Source: QNZT01 sp964651755 (lineage in GTDB: Bacteria > Campylobacterota > Campylobacteria > Campylobacterales > QNZT01). Taken from it: a stretch of DNA of 18,625 nucleotides. Positions 1-7,091 of this stretch are shown here, piece by piece. The position numbers and the translations under genes are program-made. The notes under the pieces were generated by a model. That model did not search any database. It saw only the letters and a list, made by a program, of their open reading frames with translations, and was not told the origin of the DNA. The stretch's first letter is position 1, and each line of letters opens with the position of its first letter. The stretch is taken from the NCBI GenBank assembly GCA_964651755.1, contig CAZYZD010000040.1, positions 1 through 18,625 of the forward strand. The letters are read 5' to 3'.

Positions 1-577
1 AGATGTACTCAAATGCAGCACCCTGACATGTACACATACCGTGACCTGTACCGATAAGAAATTTAAGATTTTCACCTTTTTTCATACGTTCAATACATTG
101 ATTTAACTCTTCACTCGCATGCATTGCATGATCTGCAGTACAAACAGAAACTGTATGCTCTCCGAGTTGTCCCTTACCGTTACCTAGACCAGGTGTTGCG
201 TCAAAGTTCAGTTTTGGTCCTGTAGCATTGATAAGATAGTCATATGTCAACTCTTCTGTTTCACCTTCTTTGGATGGATCAGTGTATTCGATAGTAACAT
301 ATGGCTTATCCTGATCTTTTCCACCTTCAGGATGAATTGAAACAGCTTTTGCCTGTCTGTAGTCAACACCGGCTTTAGCATATACAGGTGCCAAATCAAA
401 AGTAACATCTTTTTTTGTCATTTCTCCGACACCTACCCAGATGTTAGAAGGTATCCAGTTCCATTTGCTGTTTGGAGTAACAACTACAACTTCATGTTCC
501 CCTCCAATCCATTTGCCCAGAAATGATGCAGCGGTATGTCCAGATACACCGGCACCCATAATTACAACTCTTGCCAT
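1..577 (-). CDS. sqr: Sulfide:quinone oxidoreductase-like FAD-dependent oxidoreductase (5' part, truncated by window edge)
   Basis: Seen: 192 codons stay open from an ATG at 577 to the window edge, so the C-terminus is missing. The start has an ideal ribosome binding site, AAGGAG at 583-588. The N-terminus is a dinucleotide-binding Rossmann fold with GAGVSG at residues 8-13. NATGPKL at about 117-123 is the second FAD-contact motif, and GTGHGMCTCQGAAFEY begins near residue 176. Cysteines in view are C146 (in VCTADHA), C161, C182 and C184. Family knowledge: this combination fits the sulfide:quinone oxidoreductase/flavocytochrome c sulfide dehydrogenase group, membrane-associated flavoproteins that oxidise sulfide to polysulfide or sulfur and pass electrons to quinone through redox cysteines. 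Inference: respiratory sulfide oxidation or sulfide detoxification. I cannot assign the SQR type without the C-terminal half. A related NAD(P)/FAD oxidoreductase is the alternative. Confidence 0.82.
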   Translation of the reverse strand, partial: MARVVIMGAGVSGHTAASFLGKWIGGEHEVVVVTPNSKWNWIPSNIWVGVGEMTKKDVTFDLAPVYAKAGVDYRQAKAVSIHPEGGKDQDKPYVTIEYTDPSKEGETEELTYDYLINATGPKLNFDATPGLGNGKGQLGEHTVSVCTADHAMHASEELNQCIERMKKGENLKFLIGTGHGMCTCQGAAFEYI

Positions 578-582
578 ATATT

Positions 583-617
583 CTCCTTTATTAATATAAA
601 ATCATCTAATAATTATA
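583..617 (-). promoter_or_regulatory. Promoter -10 and ribosome binding site of the SQR-like gene
   Basis: On the minus strand a perfect TATAAT lies at 617-612, about 35 bases before the ATG at 577, and AAGGAG lies at 588-583. No -35 hexamer is obvious, which is normal for housekeeping promoters of Campylobacterota. The rest of the gap 578-701 is very AT-rich and shows no strong terminator for the upstream gene. The SQR-like gene probably has its own promoter here. Confidence 0.55.
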
Positions 618-701
618 GGATAAAGAACTTTAAGATAATATTATGGAAATTCTTTTTTTATATTTATAAAAGTTATAATTGATAATAAGTTCTAATAATA
701 A

Positions 702-1226
702 TTATAAATATTCATTTTTAAAGATTACATAGCGTTTTGCAGAGTTGTAAAGTTCTTTGATCTCTTCTTCTGTAAGCTCTCTGATAAATTTCGCCGGAGT
801 TCCCATTATAAGGCTTCTGGGCGGGAATATTTTGTTTTTTGTAACGAGTGATCCTGCACCGACAATAGACTCTTCTCCTATAACGGCACCATCAAGTATG
901 GTAGCACTCATGCCTATCAATGAAGCTTTTTTAATTGTACAACCATGTAACATTACCCTGTGTCCAATCGTAACATCATCTTCAATAATCGTGGGATTTC
1001 CATCGCTTCTGTCCGGGTTTTTGTAGTGGGTGACATGAATCATGCTCAGATCCTGTATATTGACACGATCACCGATTTTGATATAGTGTACATCTGCACG
1101 TACCACACATCCAAACCAGACAGAGCAGTCGTTTCCCATTGTGACTTCGCCTATAAGATCAGCACTAGGAGCCACAAAACAGTTGTTTCCTGTAATCGGT
1201 GTTTTGTTTTTATAATGGTGTATCAT
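702..1226 (-). CDS. Gamma-carbonic anhydrase family protein (left-handed beta-helix, YrdA/PaaY type)
   Basis: A 174-residue protein made mostly of hexapeptide repeats (pattern [IV]GxxxxI and similar, about residues 15-140), which build a left-handed beta-helix, followed by a C-terminal helix. The three metal-ligand histidines of the family are in place: H64 (SMIHVT), H89 (TIGHR) and H94 (MLHGC). R44 and Q58 match conserved active-site positions. Family knowledge: trimeric zinc or iron enzymes related to Cam; many short members have weak or no proven carbonic anhydrase activity, so hydration of CO2 is possible but not certain. The start ATG at 1226 overlaps the ppk stop as ATGA and has only a weak upstream ribosome binding site. 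It is therefore probably translated by coupling to ppk on the same mRNA. A sugar or CoA acyltransferase is less likely because the His triad is complete. Confidence 0.85.
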   Translation of the reverse strand: MIHHYKNKTPITGNNCFVAPSADLIGEVTMGNDCSVWFGCVVRADVHYIKIGDRVNIQDLSMIHVTHYKNPDRSDGNPTIIEDDVTIGHRVMLHGCTIKKASLIGMSATILDGAVIGEESIVGAGSLVTKNKIFPPRSLIMGTPAKFIRELTEEEIKELYNSAKRYVIFKNEYL

Positions 1227-3316
1227 TTGAAAATCTTTTTCTTTTTTGGTGCTGTATTGGTCGCACTGCTTTTTTTGGTTGCTTTATAGAGACGGTTGAC
1301 ATAATTTTCCAGAAAAATTTGTGAATTGATTGCTTTTGTACCCTCCGGTGGTTTGCGTAATTTATATTTTCCATTAGAATCAAGTTCCCATGCGAGTACA
1401 TTGTCATTTAGCTGCAAATTTAAAAGATCAAGCAGTTTCAGGGCAAGTGATTCTTCATATATAGGCGTCATAAGTTCAAATCTCTTTTCAAGATTTCTCG
1501 GCATCCAGTCTGCACTCGAGATAAAAGTAGAAGGGTTACTGTGTTTAAAATAAAATATTCTGGAGTGTTCAAGATATTTACCGACTATGGAAATAACGCG
1601 GATATTTTCACTGATACCTGTAACACCTGGTCTCAGACAGCAGATACCTCTTACGATCAAGTCAATCTGGACACCATCCATACTCGCTTTATAGAGTGCT
1701 TTGATGACATCAGCATCTACCAGAGAGTTCATTTTTGCAATGATACGCCCCTTCTGTTTATAGGAGCGTTCTGTTTTGATCATCTCAAGCAGACTCTCTT
1801 TCATTTGCATCGGAGACATTTTGAGATTGTTAAGTTTTTTGTTTTTGGAAAAACCGGTCAATATATGGAAAAAGGTGATTGAATCGGCACGAAATTCATC
1901 TCTGGATGTAAAATAACTGACATCTGTATAGATCTTTGCTGTTGATTCATTGTAGTTACCGGTTGCAAGATGCAGATAGATTTTAAGCTTGTTGTTTGAT
2001 TTTCGGATAACCTGTGCTATTTTGGCATGTACTTTAAAACCGGGAATTCCGTAGATGACATGTGCACCGGCATCTTCGAGTGCTTTTGCCCATATAAGGT
2101 TGTTTTCTTCGTCAAATCTTGCCTTCAGCTCTACCATAGCAGTTACCTGTTTTCCGTTGTTGGCAGCATCAATGAGTGCCTGAACAATCGGAGAGTTTTT
2201 CCCGACACGATAAAGGGTCATACGGATGGAGAGTACTTTGGGATCTTTTGCTGCATCCTGAATAAAGCGTACAACAGGTTCAAAACTCTCATAAGGCTGC
2301 AACAACATAGCGTCTTCACGGTCAATAATTTTAAAAATAGATTCATTTTGATCAAAAGGAGGTAAGAGTTTGGGGACATGCTGGGGCTCGCTCAAATGTG
2401 AAAACTCTTTGTCTACCACAACATCCCAGAGCGCGCCGAGATTAAGTGGAATGCTGTATTCGTAGATATCTTTTGAATTGATTTTCAGATAACTATTCAA
2501 AAAATCGAGTAACTCTTCATCGCATCCTTTTTCGATTTCCAGACGGACGAAAGCACCTTTTCTACGCAGGCGTAACCCTTGTTGCATAATTTCCATAAAA
2601 TCATCTGCTTCTTCCTCTTCAATAACGATATCTGCGTTTCTGGTAACTCTGAAGAGTGTTGTTGAGATAATATCGTAACCTGGAAAAATATCTTCGATAT
2701 ATTCCCGTACAAGTGATTCAATGGTAATGTATATACCCTTTGAAAGATGTACAAAACGGGGTAAAAGACGGGGGATACGAATCATCGCAAACTTAATCTC
2801 TCCCTCACCAGAATTGTCCTGTAATTTAATCGCCAGTGAAAGGCTGAGATTGTTGAGCGGGGGGAAAGGGTGTGTTGCGTCGACGGCGATAGGAATAATA
2901 ACAGGAAAAATATTTTCATAAAAAAATTCGCCTGCGTATGTTTTCAGATCTTTTGGCAGATCCTGAAACTCCTGGATAAAAAGACCTTCCTGCGAAAGTG
3001 CTTTTGTAACAGATTTGTAGCTTTTTTCCAAATCTTGTTTTTCATGATGAAGATATGTTCTAATCTCTTCCAACTGTTCCAGCGGTGTCATTTCATCAAC
3101 ACCTGAAGAGATAAAACGTGCTGAGTAGAGTTGTTTCAGACCTGCTACCCGAATCATATAAAACTCATCCAGGTTAGTAGAGTAGATTGCCATGAATTTC
3201 AAGCGTTCAAGCAGTGGTTTTTCCTGTTTTGTACTCTGGTAAAGTACACGTGTATTGAATTTAAGCCAGGAAAGCTCCCTGTTGATATAGAGTGATTTAT
3301 CATTCAGATCTGTCAC
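1223..3316 (-). CDS. ppk: Polyphosphate kinase 1
   Basis: A 697-residue PPK1, close to the usual length of about 690. It reversibly transfers the gamma-phosphate of ATP onto inorganic polyphosphate at the inner membrane. Seen: the N-terminal domain opens with INRELSWLKFNTRVL (residues 11-25). The two phospholipase-D-like catalytic domains carry the autophosphorylated histidine H430 (GFKVHAK) and the second histidine H584 (YLEHSR), matching E. coli H435 and H592. The C-terminus is a basic tail ending in KKKKIFK. The start is a GTG at 3316: AAGGA at 3326-3322 sits five bases upstream, and no in-frame ATG occurs before residue 42. It lies downstream of uvrB on the same strand with a 158-base gap, and overlaps the gamma-carbonic anhydrase gene by four bases. 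Confidence 0.95.
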   Translation of the reverse strand: MTDLNDKSLYINRELSWLKFNTRVLYQSTKQEKPLLERLKFMAIYSTNLDEFYMIRVAGLKQLYSARFISSGVDEMTPLEQLEEIRTYLHHEKQDLEKSYKSVTKALSQEGLFIQEFQDLPKDLKTYAGEFFYENIFPVIIPIAVDATHPFPPLNNLSLSLAIKLQDNSGEGEIKFAMIRIPRLLPRFVHLSKGIYITIESLVREYIEDIFPGYDIISTTLFRVTRNADIVIEEEEADDFMEIMQQGLRLRRKGAFVRLEIEKGCDEELLDFLNSYLKINSKDIYEYSIPLNLGALWDVVVDKEFSHLSEPQHVPKLLPPFDQNESIFKIIDREDAMLLQPYESFEPVVRFIQDAAKDPKVLSIRMTLYRVGKNSPIVQALIDAANNGKQVTAMVELKARFDEENNLIWAKALEDAGAHVIYGIPGFKVHAKIAQVIRKSNNKLKIYLHLATGNYNESTAKIYTDVSYFTSRDEFRADSITFFHILTGFSKNKKLNNLKMSPMQMKESLLEMIKTERSYKQKGRIIAKMNSLVDADVIKALYKASMDGVQIDLIVRGICCLRPGVTGISENIRVISIVGKYLEHSRIFYFKHSNPSTFISSADWMPRNLEKRFELMTPIYEESLALKLLDLLNLQLNDNVLAWELDSNGKYKLRKPPEGTKAINSQIFLENYVNRLYKATKKSSATNTAPKKKKIFK

Positions 3317-3474
3317 AGAAGTCCTTAAAAGTAAAGTTTAGTGTTATTTTATCATAATTTTTTTATTTTTCCATTAAGATAGAATACTTTTGTAAAGTCT
3401 GATCAGATCTGTGTATAGCTTGTTTTTGCAGATATATGAGTTTGTATAGAGATAAAATATGCTTAAAATTTTTT
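3317..3474 (-). promoter_or_regulatory. Intergenic region uvrB-ppk with a probable ppk promoter
   Basis: A 158-base AT-rich gap. On the minus strand TATGATAAAAT (3356-3346) gives overlapping -10 candidates (TATGAT, TAAAAT) about 30 bases before the GTG start, followed by AAGGA at 3326-3322. A perfect 10-bp palindrome TCTGATCAGA lies at 3398-3407 and could be an operator or chance. No U-tract terminator is visible after uvrB, so read-through from uvrB into ppk is possible. Confidence 0.35.
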
Positions 3475-5448
3475 TTACAATTTTTTTATTTTCTCTATCT
3501 CATCACGGTATTTTGCTGCCATTTCAAATTCCAGATCTTTTGCCGCTTTGAGCATTTTGGCTTTGAGCTCTTTGATGATTTTCTGTTTTTCGCTTTTTGG
3601 AATTTTCTGTTTGCTTTTTTTCTCATAGATTTCACTGTAATCTTCTACCCTGAGATTTTCATCCATCTTTCGGATAACAGTTGTCGGGGTGATACCGTGC
3701 TTTTTGTTGTATGCTATTTGTCGTTGACGTCTGTATTTGACTGTGTCGATGGCTGCCTGCATCGATCCGGTGATTTTTTTGGCAAACATGATAACCCGTC
3801 CGTTGGCATTTCTCGCGGCACGTCCCATCGTTTGAATGAGCGATGTTTCACTCCGTAAAAATCCCTCTTTATCAGCATCCAGTATGGCTACGAGAGATAC
3901 TTCCGGAAGATCCAGTCCCTCACGAAGGAGATTGATTCCGATCAGTACGTCAAATTCACCGTGGCGAAGTCCCCGGATGATCTGGTTACGTTCAATAGTG
4001 TCGATATCGGAGTGCATATATTTGACTTTGATCCCCAGTTCGATGTAGTATCGGCTCAGCTCTTCCGCCATCTTTTTGGTTAAAACTGTAACCAGCACCC
4101 TTTCGTTGTTGGCTATTGTCTTTTTGATTTCATCATGAAGTTGTTCTACCTGATTATCACTGTCTAGTATCTCTATTTCAGGATCAAGCAGTCCTGTAGG
4201 TCTGATGATTTGTTCGGCGACGTTTGGTCCGCTTAAGTCGAGTTCAAGCTGGGCAGGGGTGGCGGAGACAAAGAGATAGTTTGGCGCTTTATCGATGTAC
4301 TCTTCAAAACGAAGCGGTCGGTTATCGAGTGCAGAAGGGAGGCGGAAACCATACTCGACCAGTGTCTCTTTACGGCTGCGGTCTCCGGCATACATACCCC
4401 GGAACTGAGGCAGAGAAACATGTGACTCATCTACAATCACCAGATAATCTTCTCCCATCGCTTCAAAATAATCAAAGAGAGAGTAGGGTGTTTCGCCCGG
4501 TTTTTTGCCGGTCAGGTGTCTGGCATAGTTTTCAACACCTTTACAGGCACCTGTGGCATTAAGCATCTCCAGATCAAACTCTACCCGCTGTTTGAGTCGC
4601 TGGTATTCGACCATTCGATTTTCCTGCTTGAAAAATTTCAGCCGTTGATCCAGCTCCTCTTCAATCTCTTTGATAGCGATTTTCAGACGATCCTGTCCAA
4701 CGATAAACTGGTTGGCTGCATAGATGATGACTTTGTTCTTTTCGACAGTTTTTTTATTTGTCAGTGCATCGAAGTAGTAGATAGATTCGATTTCATCGCC
4801 GAAGAACTCTACCCGCACAGCCTCTTCATCGCTGTATGCCGGATAGATATCGATGACATCCCCGTTGACACGGAAATCTCCTCTGTCAAAGTAGGTATCG
4901 TTTCTTTTATATCCCATATCGACCAGGCGCAGCAGCAGTTCTTTTTGGTTGAGTTCGCTGCCCACTTCCAGAATCTGAACCATCTTTTTGTATTCATGAG
5001 GATTACCCAAACCGTAGTTTGCCGAAACAGAGGCGATACATATGACATCGTTATAGGAGAGCAGAGATGCTGTAGCGGAAAGTCTCAGTCGTTCTATCTC
5101 TTCGTTGATAGAACTATCCTTTTCGATAAAAAGATCTGTTCTCGGGATATAGGCTTCAGGTTGATAGTAGTCATAGTAAGAGATAAAATATTCGACATGA
5201 TTATCCGGAAAGAAGTGTTTAAATTCACTGTAAAGCTGCGCAGCAAGTGTTTTGTTATGTGTCATGATAAGTGTAGGGCGCATTGTCTTTTCGATGATTT
5301 TTGCCATCGTATAGGTTTTACCGCTTCCTGTAACACCTACTAGTGTCTGGTATCTGTTTCCATCTAATATAGAAGAAGAAAGTTTTTCTATTGCCTGCGG
5401 CTGATCTCCGGCAGGAGAGAAGTCACTTTTGAGTTGGAATTTCGCCAA
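3475..5448 (-). CDS. uvrB: Excinuclease ABC subunit B
   Basis: A 657-residue UvrB, the damage-verification helicase-like subunit of nucleotide excision repair, which takes damage from UvrA and then recruits UvrC. Seen in order: SPAGDQPQAI at 11-20; Walker A GVTGSGKT at 38-45; the aromatic beta-hairpin that clamps DNA (SYYDYYQPEAYIP); helicase motif II VDESH; motif VI region QTMGRAARN; and a C-terminal UVR motif (EFEMAAKYRDEIEKIKKL) that contacts UvrC. Length and motifs are those of an intact enzyme. The start is TTG at 5448: AAAGG at 5460-5456 is seven bases upstream, and the nearby ATG at 5452 is in another frame. The gene is transcribed divergently from the pilin cluster. Confidence 0.96.
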   Translation of the reverse strand: MAKFQLKSDFSPAGDQPQAIEKLSSSILDGNRYQTLVGVTGSGKTYTMAKIIEKTMRPTLIMTHNKTLAAQLYSEFKHFFPDNHVEYFISYYDYYQPEAYIPRTDLFIEKDSSINEEIERLRLSATASLLSYNDVICIASVSANYGLGNPHEYKKMVQILEVGSELNQKELLLRLVDMGYKRNDTYFDRGDFRVNGDVIDIYPAYSDEEAVRVEFFGDEIESIYYFDALTNKKTVEKNKVIIYAANQFIVGQDRLKIAIKEIEEELDQRLKFFKQENRMVEYQRLKQRVEFDLEMLNATGACKGVENYARHLTGKKPGETPYSLFDYFEAMGEDYLVIVDESHVSLPQFRGMYAGDRSRKETLVEYGFRLPSALDNRPLRFEEYIDKAPNYLFVSATPAQLELDLSGPNVAEQIIRPTGLLDPEIEILDSDNQVEQLHDEIKKTIANNERVLVTVLTKKMAEELSRYYIELGIKVKYMHSDIDTIERNQIIRGLRHGEFDVLIGINLLREGLDLPEVSLVAILDADKEGFLRSETSLIQTMGRAARNANGRVIMFAKKITGSMQAAIDTVKYRRQRQIAYNKKHGITPTTVIRKMDENLRVEDYSEIYEKKSKQKIPKSEKQKIIKELKAKMLKAAKDLEFEMAAKYRDEIEKIKKL

Positions 5449-5455
5449 GCATAAA

Positions 5456-5478
5456 CCTTTTTTTAGCAGATTATAACA
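5456..5478 (-). promoter_or_regulatory. uvrB promoter (extended -10) and ribosome binding site
   Basis: On the minus strand TTTTTGTTATAAT ends at 5470: a perfect TATAAT (5475-5470) preceded by TG-n and a T-run, the classical Campylobacterota vegetative promoter. Transcription would start near 5463, leaving a short leader of about 15 bases that contains AAAGG (5460-5456). No LexA box is apparent. Confidence 0.6.
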
Positions 5479-5568
5479 AAAATCCTAAAGTTTTTACAGG
5501 GTGAGACGATCTAGGTTCAACGACAACAAAAAGAGTCGGGAAAAATTTAAAACTTGAAGGAGTTCTTT
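5479..5568 (+). promoter_or_regulatory. 5' region of the pilin cluster with strong ribosome binding site
   Basis: AAGGAG at 5557-5562, six bases before the ATG at 5569, is the strongest ribosome binding site in the neighbourhood and fixes the start of the first pilin. I find no convincing sigma-70 -10, sigma-28 or sigma-54 (GG-N10-GC) promoter on the plus strand. A short CGAC...GTCG hairpin (about 5520-5538) is present but matches no riboswitch I know. Confidence 0.5.
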
Positions 5569-6033
5569 ATGAAAAGAAGTGGTTTTACTATGATCGAGTT
5601 GATCTTCGTGATTGTTATTTTAGGTATTTTGGCATCTGTAGCTATCCCAAAACTGGCAGCGACCAGAGATGATGCAAAAATTTCAGCGGTTGCGCAGCAA
5701 GTTCAGTCTGCAATTGGTGAAATTCCAGCATATGTAACAGCAAAAGGTAAAGTTGATAGTTTGACTACAATGTCTCAAGTATTGTCTCAGTTGGATAGTC
5801 AAAATAAACTTTCAACTACTGATGGAGGTATAATTGCATCGGATACAGACCATGTTACAGTTCAAACACTTAATGACAATGCTATTGCTGAAGATTGTAT
5901 AAGTTTTGAAGTTAATGCAACAGATCTTGTTGTGACACATAAAAGTAGCCCAAGTGGTAAAGTATGTAAAGGAGTACAAGCAAGAATTGCAGAAGGTAAC
6001 TTTACTATTGGTGGTCAAAGCGTAGTATTCTAA
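5569..6033 (+). CDS. Type IV pilin/pseudopilin 1 (prepilin N-methylation signal)
   Basis: A 154-residue protein. The longer frame from a TTG at 5554 is rejected because it would translate the AAGGAG ribosome binding site. Seen: a class III signal with leader MKRSG, predicted cleavage after G5 and methylation of F6, E10 at position +5, then about 20 hydrophobic residues (IELIFVIVILGILASVAI), followed by KLAATRDDAK and a small globular domain. C110 and C133 are 23 residues apart and could form a disulfide like the D-region loop of type IV pilins. Family knowledge: prepilin peptidase processes such proteins, and an inner-membrane platform assembles them into a pilus or pseudopilus. It is the first of three tandem pilin-like genes. 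Its strong ribosome binding site suggests it may be the major subunit, which is an inference. Confidence 0.85.
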   Translation: MKRSGFTMIELIFVIVILGILASVAIPKLAATRDDAKISAVAQQVQSAIGEIPAYVTAKGKVDSLTTMSQVLSQLDSQNKLSTTDGGIIASDTDHVTVQTLNDNAIAEDCISFEVNATDLVVTHKSSPSGKVCKGVQARIAEGNFTIGGQSVVF

Positions 6034-6079
6034 TCAAAATTATTTTGATTTTTAGTGCCAACCTTTGTGGTTGGTACTA
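6033..6079 (+). other. Double stem-loop between pilin 1 and pilin 2
   Basis: Immediately after the pilin 1 stop come two inverted repeats. The first is AT-rich, ATCAAAAT-T-ATTTTGAT (6033-6049), followed by TTTT, resembling a weak intrinsic terminator. The second is an 11-bp stem with one G-U pair (6053-6063 with 6069-6079) around the loop TTTGT, with no T-run after it. The pair could attenuate read-through and protect the 3' end of pilin 1 mRNA. A -10-like TACTAT at 6075-6080 overlaps the second stem. Confidence 0.55.
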
Positions 6080-6108
6080 TAAAGTTAAAATAGATACAGG
6101 GTTTTGGA

Positions 6109-6570
6109 ATGAGAAGTGCACTCACGATGATAGAACTTATTTTTGTCATTATTATTCTGGGTGTTTTGGCTTCGGTAGCTCTCCCAAAACTGGCAGCTAC
6201 AAGAGATGATGCAAAAATTACAGTTATGTCACAGCAGGTAGAAAGTGGTATAGGTGAAATCCTGGCAAATTACAGTGCAATGGGGGTCATTAAAAAACCA
6301 CATGAAATGTCGCAGGTTTTACAGCAGCTTGTACATATCGGGCGGGCTGCTGAAACATCAAATGCTCAAATCCCCGGTTCTGTAGGACAACTTACCGTTT
6401 ATACACAGAATGGTACAGGTGGGGATGATCATCCCTTTGTTTTTGATATCAATCAAACGACGTTGGTTTTTAAATATGGTTCACCTTGTGTCGGGATCAT
6501 CTGCAAGAGTTTACAAAAAAGAGTTTCAGAGGGGAATTACTCTGTTGGTGGAAGTCAAATAGTATTTTAA
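6109..6570 (+). CDS. Type IV pilin/pseudopilin 2 (paralogue of pilin 1)
   Basis: A 153-residue protein starting MRSALTMIEL, with a weak AGGG (6098-6101) before the ATG. The prepilin signal aligns as A4|L5 with glutamate at +5. The residue at -1 is therefore alanine instead of the usual glycine. A hydrophobic helix and KLAATRDDAK follow. It is a clear paralogue of pilin 1: it shares LPKLAATRDDAKI, the SQQV..GIGEI stretch, EMSQVL and a C-terminal EGNYSVGGSQIVF. The cysteines have moved: C127 and C132 lie close together, and the upstream cysteine of pilin 1 is absent. It is separated from pilin 1 by the stem-loop pair, so it is probably expressed at a lower level, perhaps as a minor pilin. Confidence 0.82.
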   Translation: MRSALTMIELIFVIIILGVLASVALPKLAATRDDAKITVMSQQVESGIGEILANYSAMGVIKKPHEMSQVLQQLVHIGRAAETSNAQIPGSVGQLTVYTQNGTGGDDHPFVFDINQTTLVFKYGSPCVGIICKSLQKRVSEGNYSVGGSQIVF

Positions 6571-6586
6571 GAGAGAGGGAAAAAGT

Positions 6587-7069
6587 ATGAAAAAAGCATT
6601 TACAATGATCGAGATCATATTCGTGATCGTTATTTTAGGTATTTTATCGAGTGTAGCTGTCTCCAAAATGGCGGTAACGCGTGATGATGCGGTTATCTCC
6701 AAAGGCAGGAGTGAAGTAGCAGCAATTCGTAATGCGATCTCTATGAAAAGAAATACCAATATTTTGATGGGTAAAGGTGCGGCTTATCCATCTTTCCTTG
6801 ATGCTTTGAGTACATCTTCTTCAAATGACGGCGATAAGCTTTTTGATTATGATGGCAATACTTCTGATCCTAAAGCGCAGCTTTTGGATTATCCAATCTA
6901 TTCCAAGTCCAAAAACGGCTGGAGAAAAACAGATGATGATACCTATACATTCAATGCTGTAAATACAGATGTTGATTTTGTCTATAAATCAGATAGTGGA
7001 AGTTTTGACTGTGACCACAGTAACAGTGATACTTCCAAAAAACAACTTTGTAAAGATTTGACAGAATAG
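6587..7069 (+). CDS. Type IV pilin/pseudopilin 3
   Basis: A 160-residue protein starting MKKAFTMIEI. The predicted cleavage is after A4, with F5 methylated and E9 at +5, and it has a strongly hydrophobic N-terminal helix. The mature domain differs from pilins 1 and 2: it is Ser/Asp-rich, with DYPIY and NGWRK segments recalling GspG/PilE-like pseudopilins, and it ends with C142 and C155 near the C-terminus. A purine-rich AGAGAGGG ribosome binding site precedes it, 16 bases after pilin 2, so the two are probably co-transcribed. It may be a minor pilin or pseudopilin of the same machine. The exact subunit type cannot be named from sequence alone. Confidence 0.82.
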   Translation: MKKAFTMIEIIFVIVILGILSSVAVSKMAVTRDDAVISKGRSEVAAIRNAISMKRNTNILMGKGAAYPSFLDALSTSSSNDGDKLFDYDGNTSDPKAQLLDYPIYSKSKNGWRKTDDDTYTFNAVNTDVDFVYKSDSGSFDCDHSNSDTSKKQLCKDLTE

Positions 7070-7072
7070 ATT

Positions 7073-7081
7073 TGCTACAAT
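7073..7081 (+). promoter_or_regulatory. Extended -10 promoter candidate for priA
   Basis: TGCTACAAT (TG-n-TACAAT) lies just after the pilin 3 stop. Transcription would begin near 7088, only a few bases before the TTG at 7092. The TTGACA at 7058-7063 is too close (12-base spacer) to serve as its -35. Confidence 0.4.
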
Positions 7082-7091
7082 AGTACAAATT

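Noticed and set aside
3398..3407. Palindrome TCTGATCAGA as a definite operator
   Set aside because: Ten bases is too short to exclude chance, and it is about 45 bases upstream of the probable ppk -10 with no known match.
4516..5343. 275-codon open frame opposite uvrB
   Set aside because: It runs antisense within a well-supported uvrB, has no recognisable domain, and is of the kind expected as a shadow of a conserved gene.
5480..5556. Riboswitch (for example c-di-GMP) in the pilin leader
   Set aside because: No conserved GEMM, mini-ykkC or other core motif could be matched; only a four-base-pair CGAC/GTCG stem is visible.
5554..5568. Longer start (TTG) for pilin 1
   Set aside because: The extra codons contain the AAGGAG ribosome binding site, and ATG 5569 gives a standard short prepilin leader.
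7058..7063. TTGACA as a -35 for priA
   Set aside because: The spacer to TACAAT is 12 bases, too short, and the bases are part of the pilin 3 coding end.
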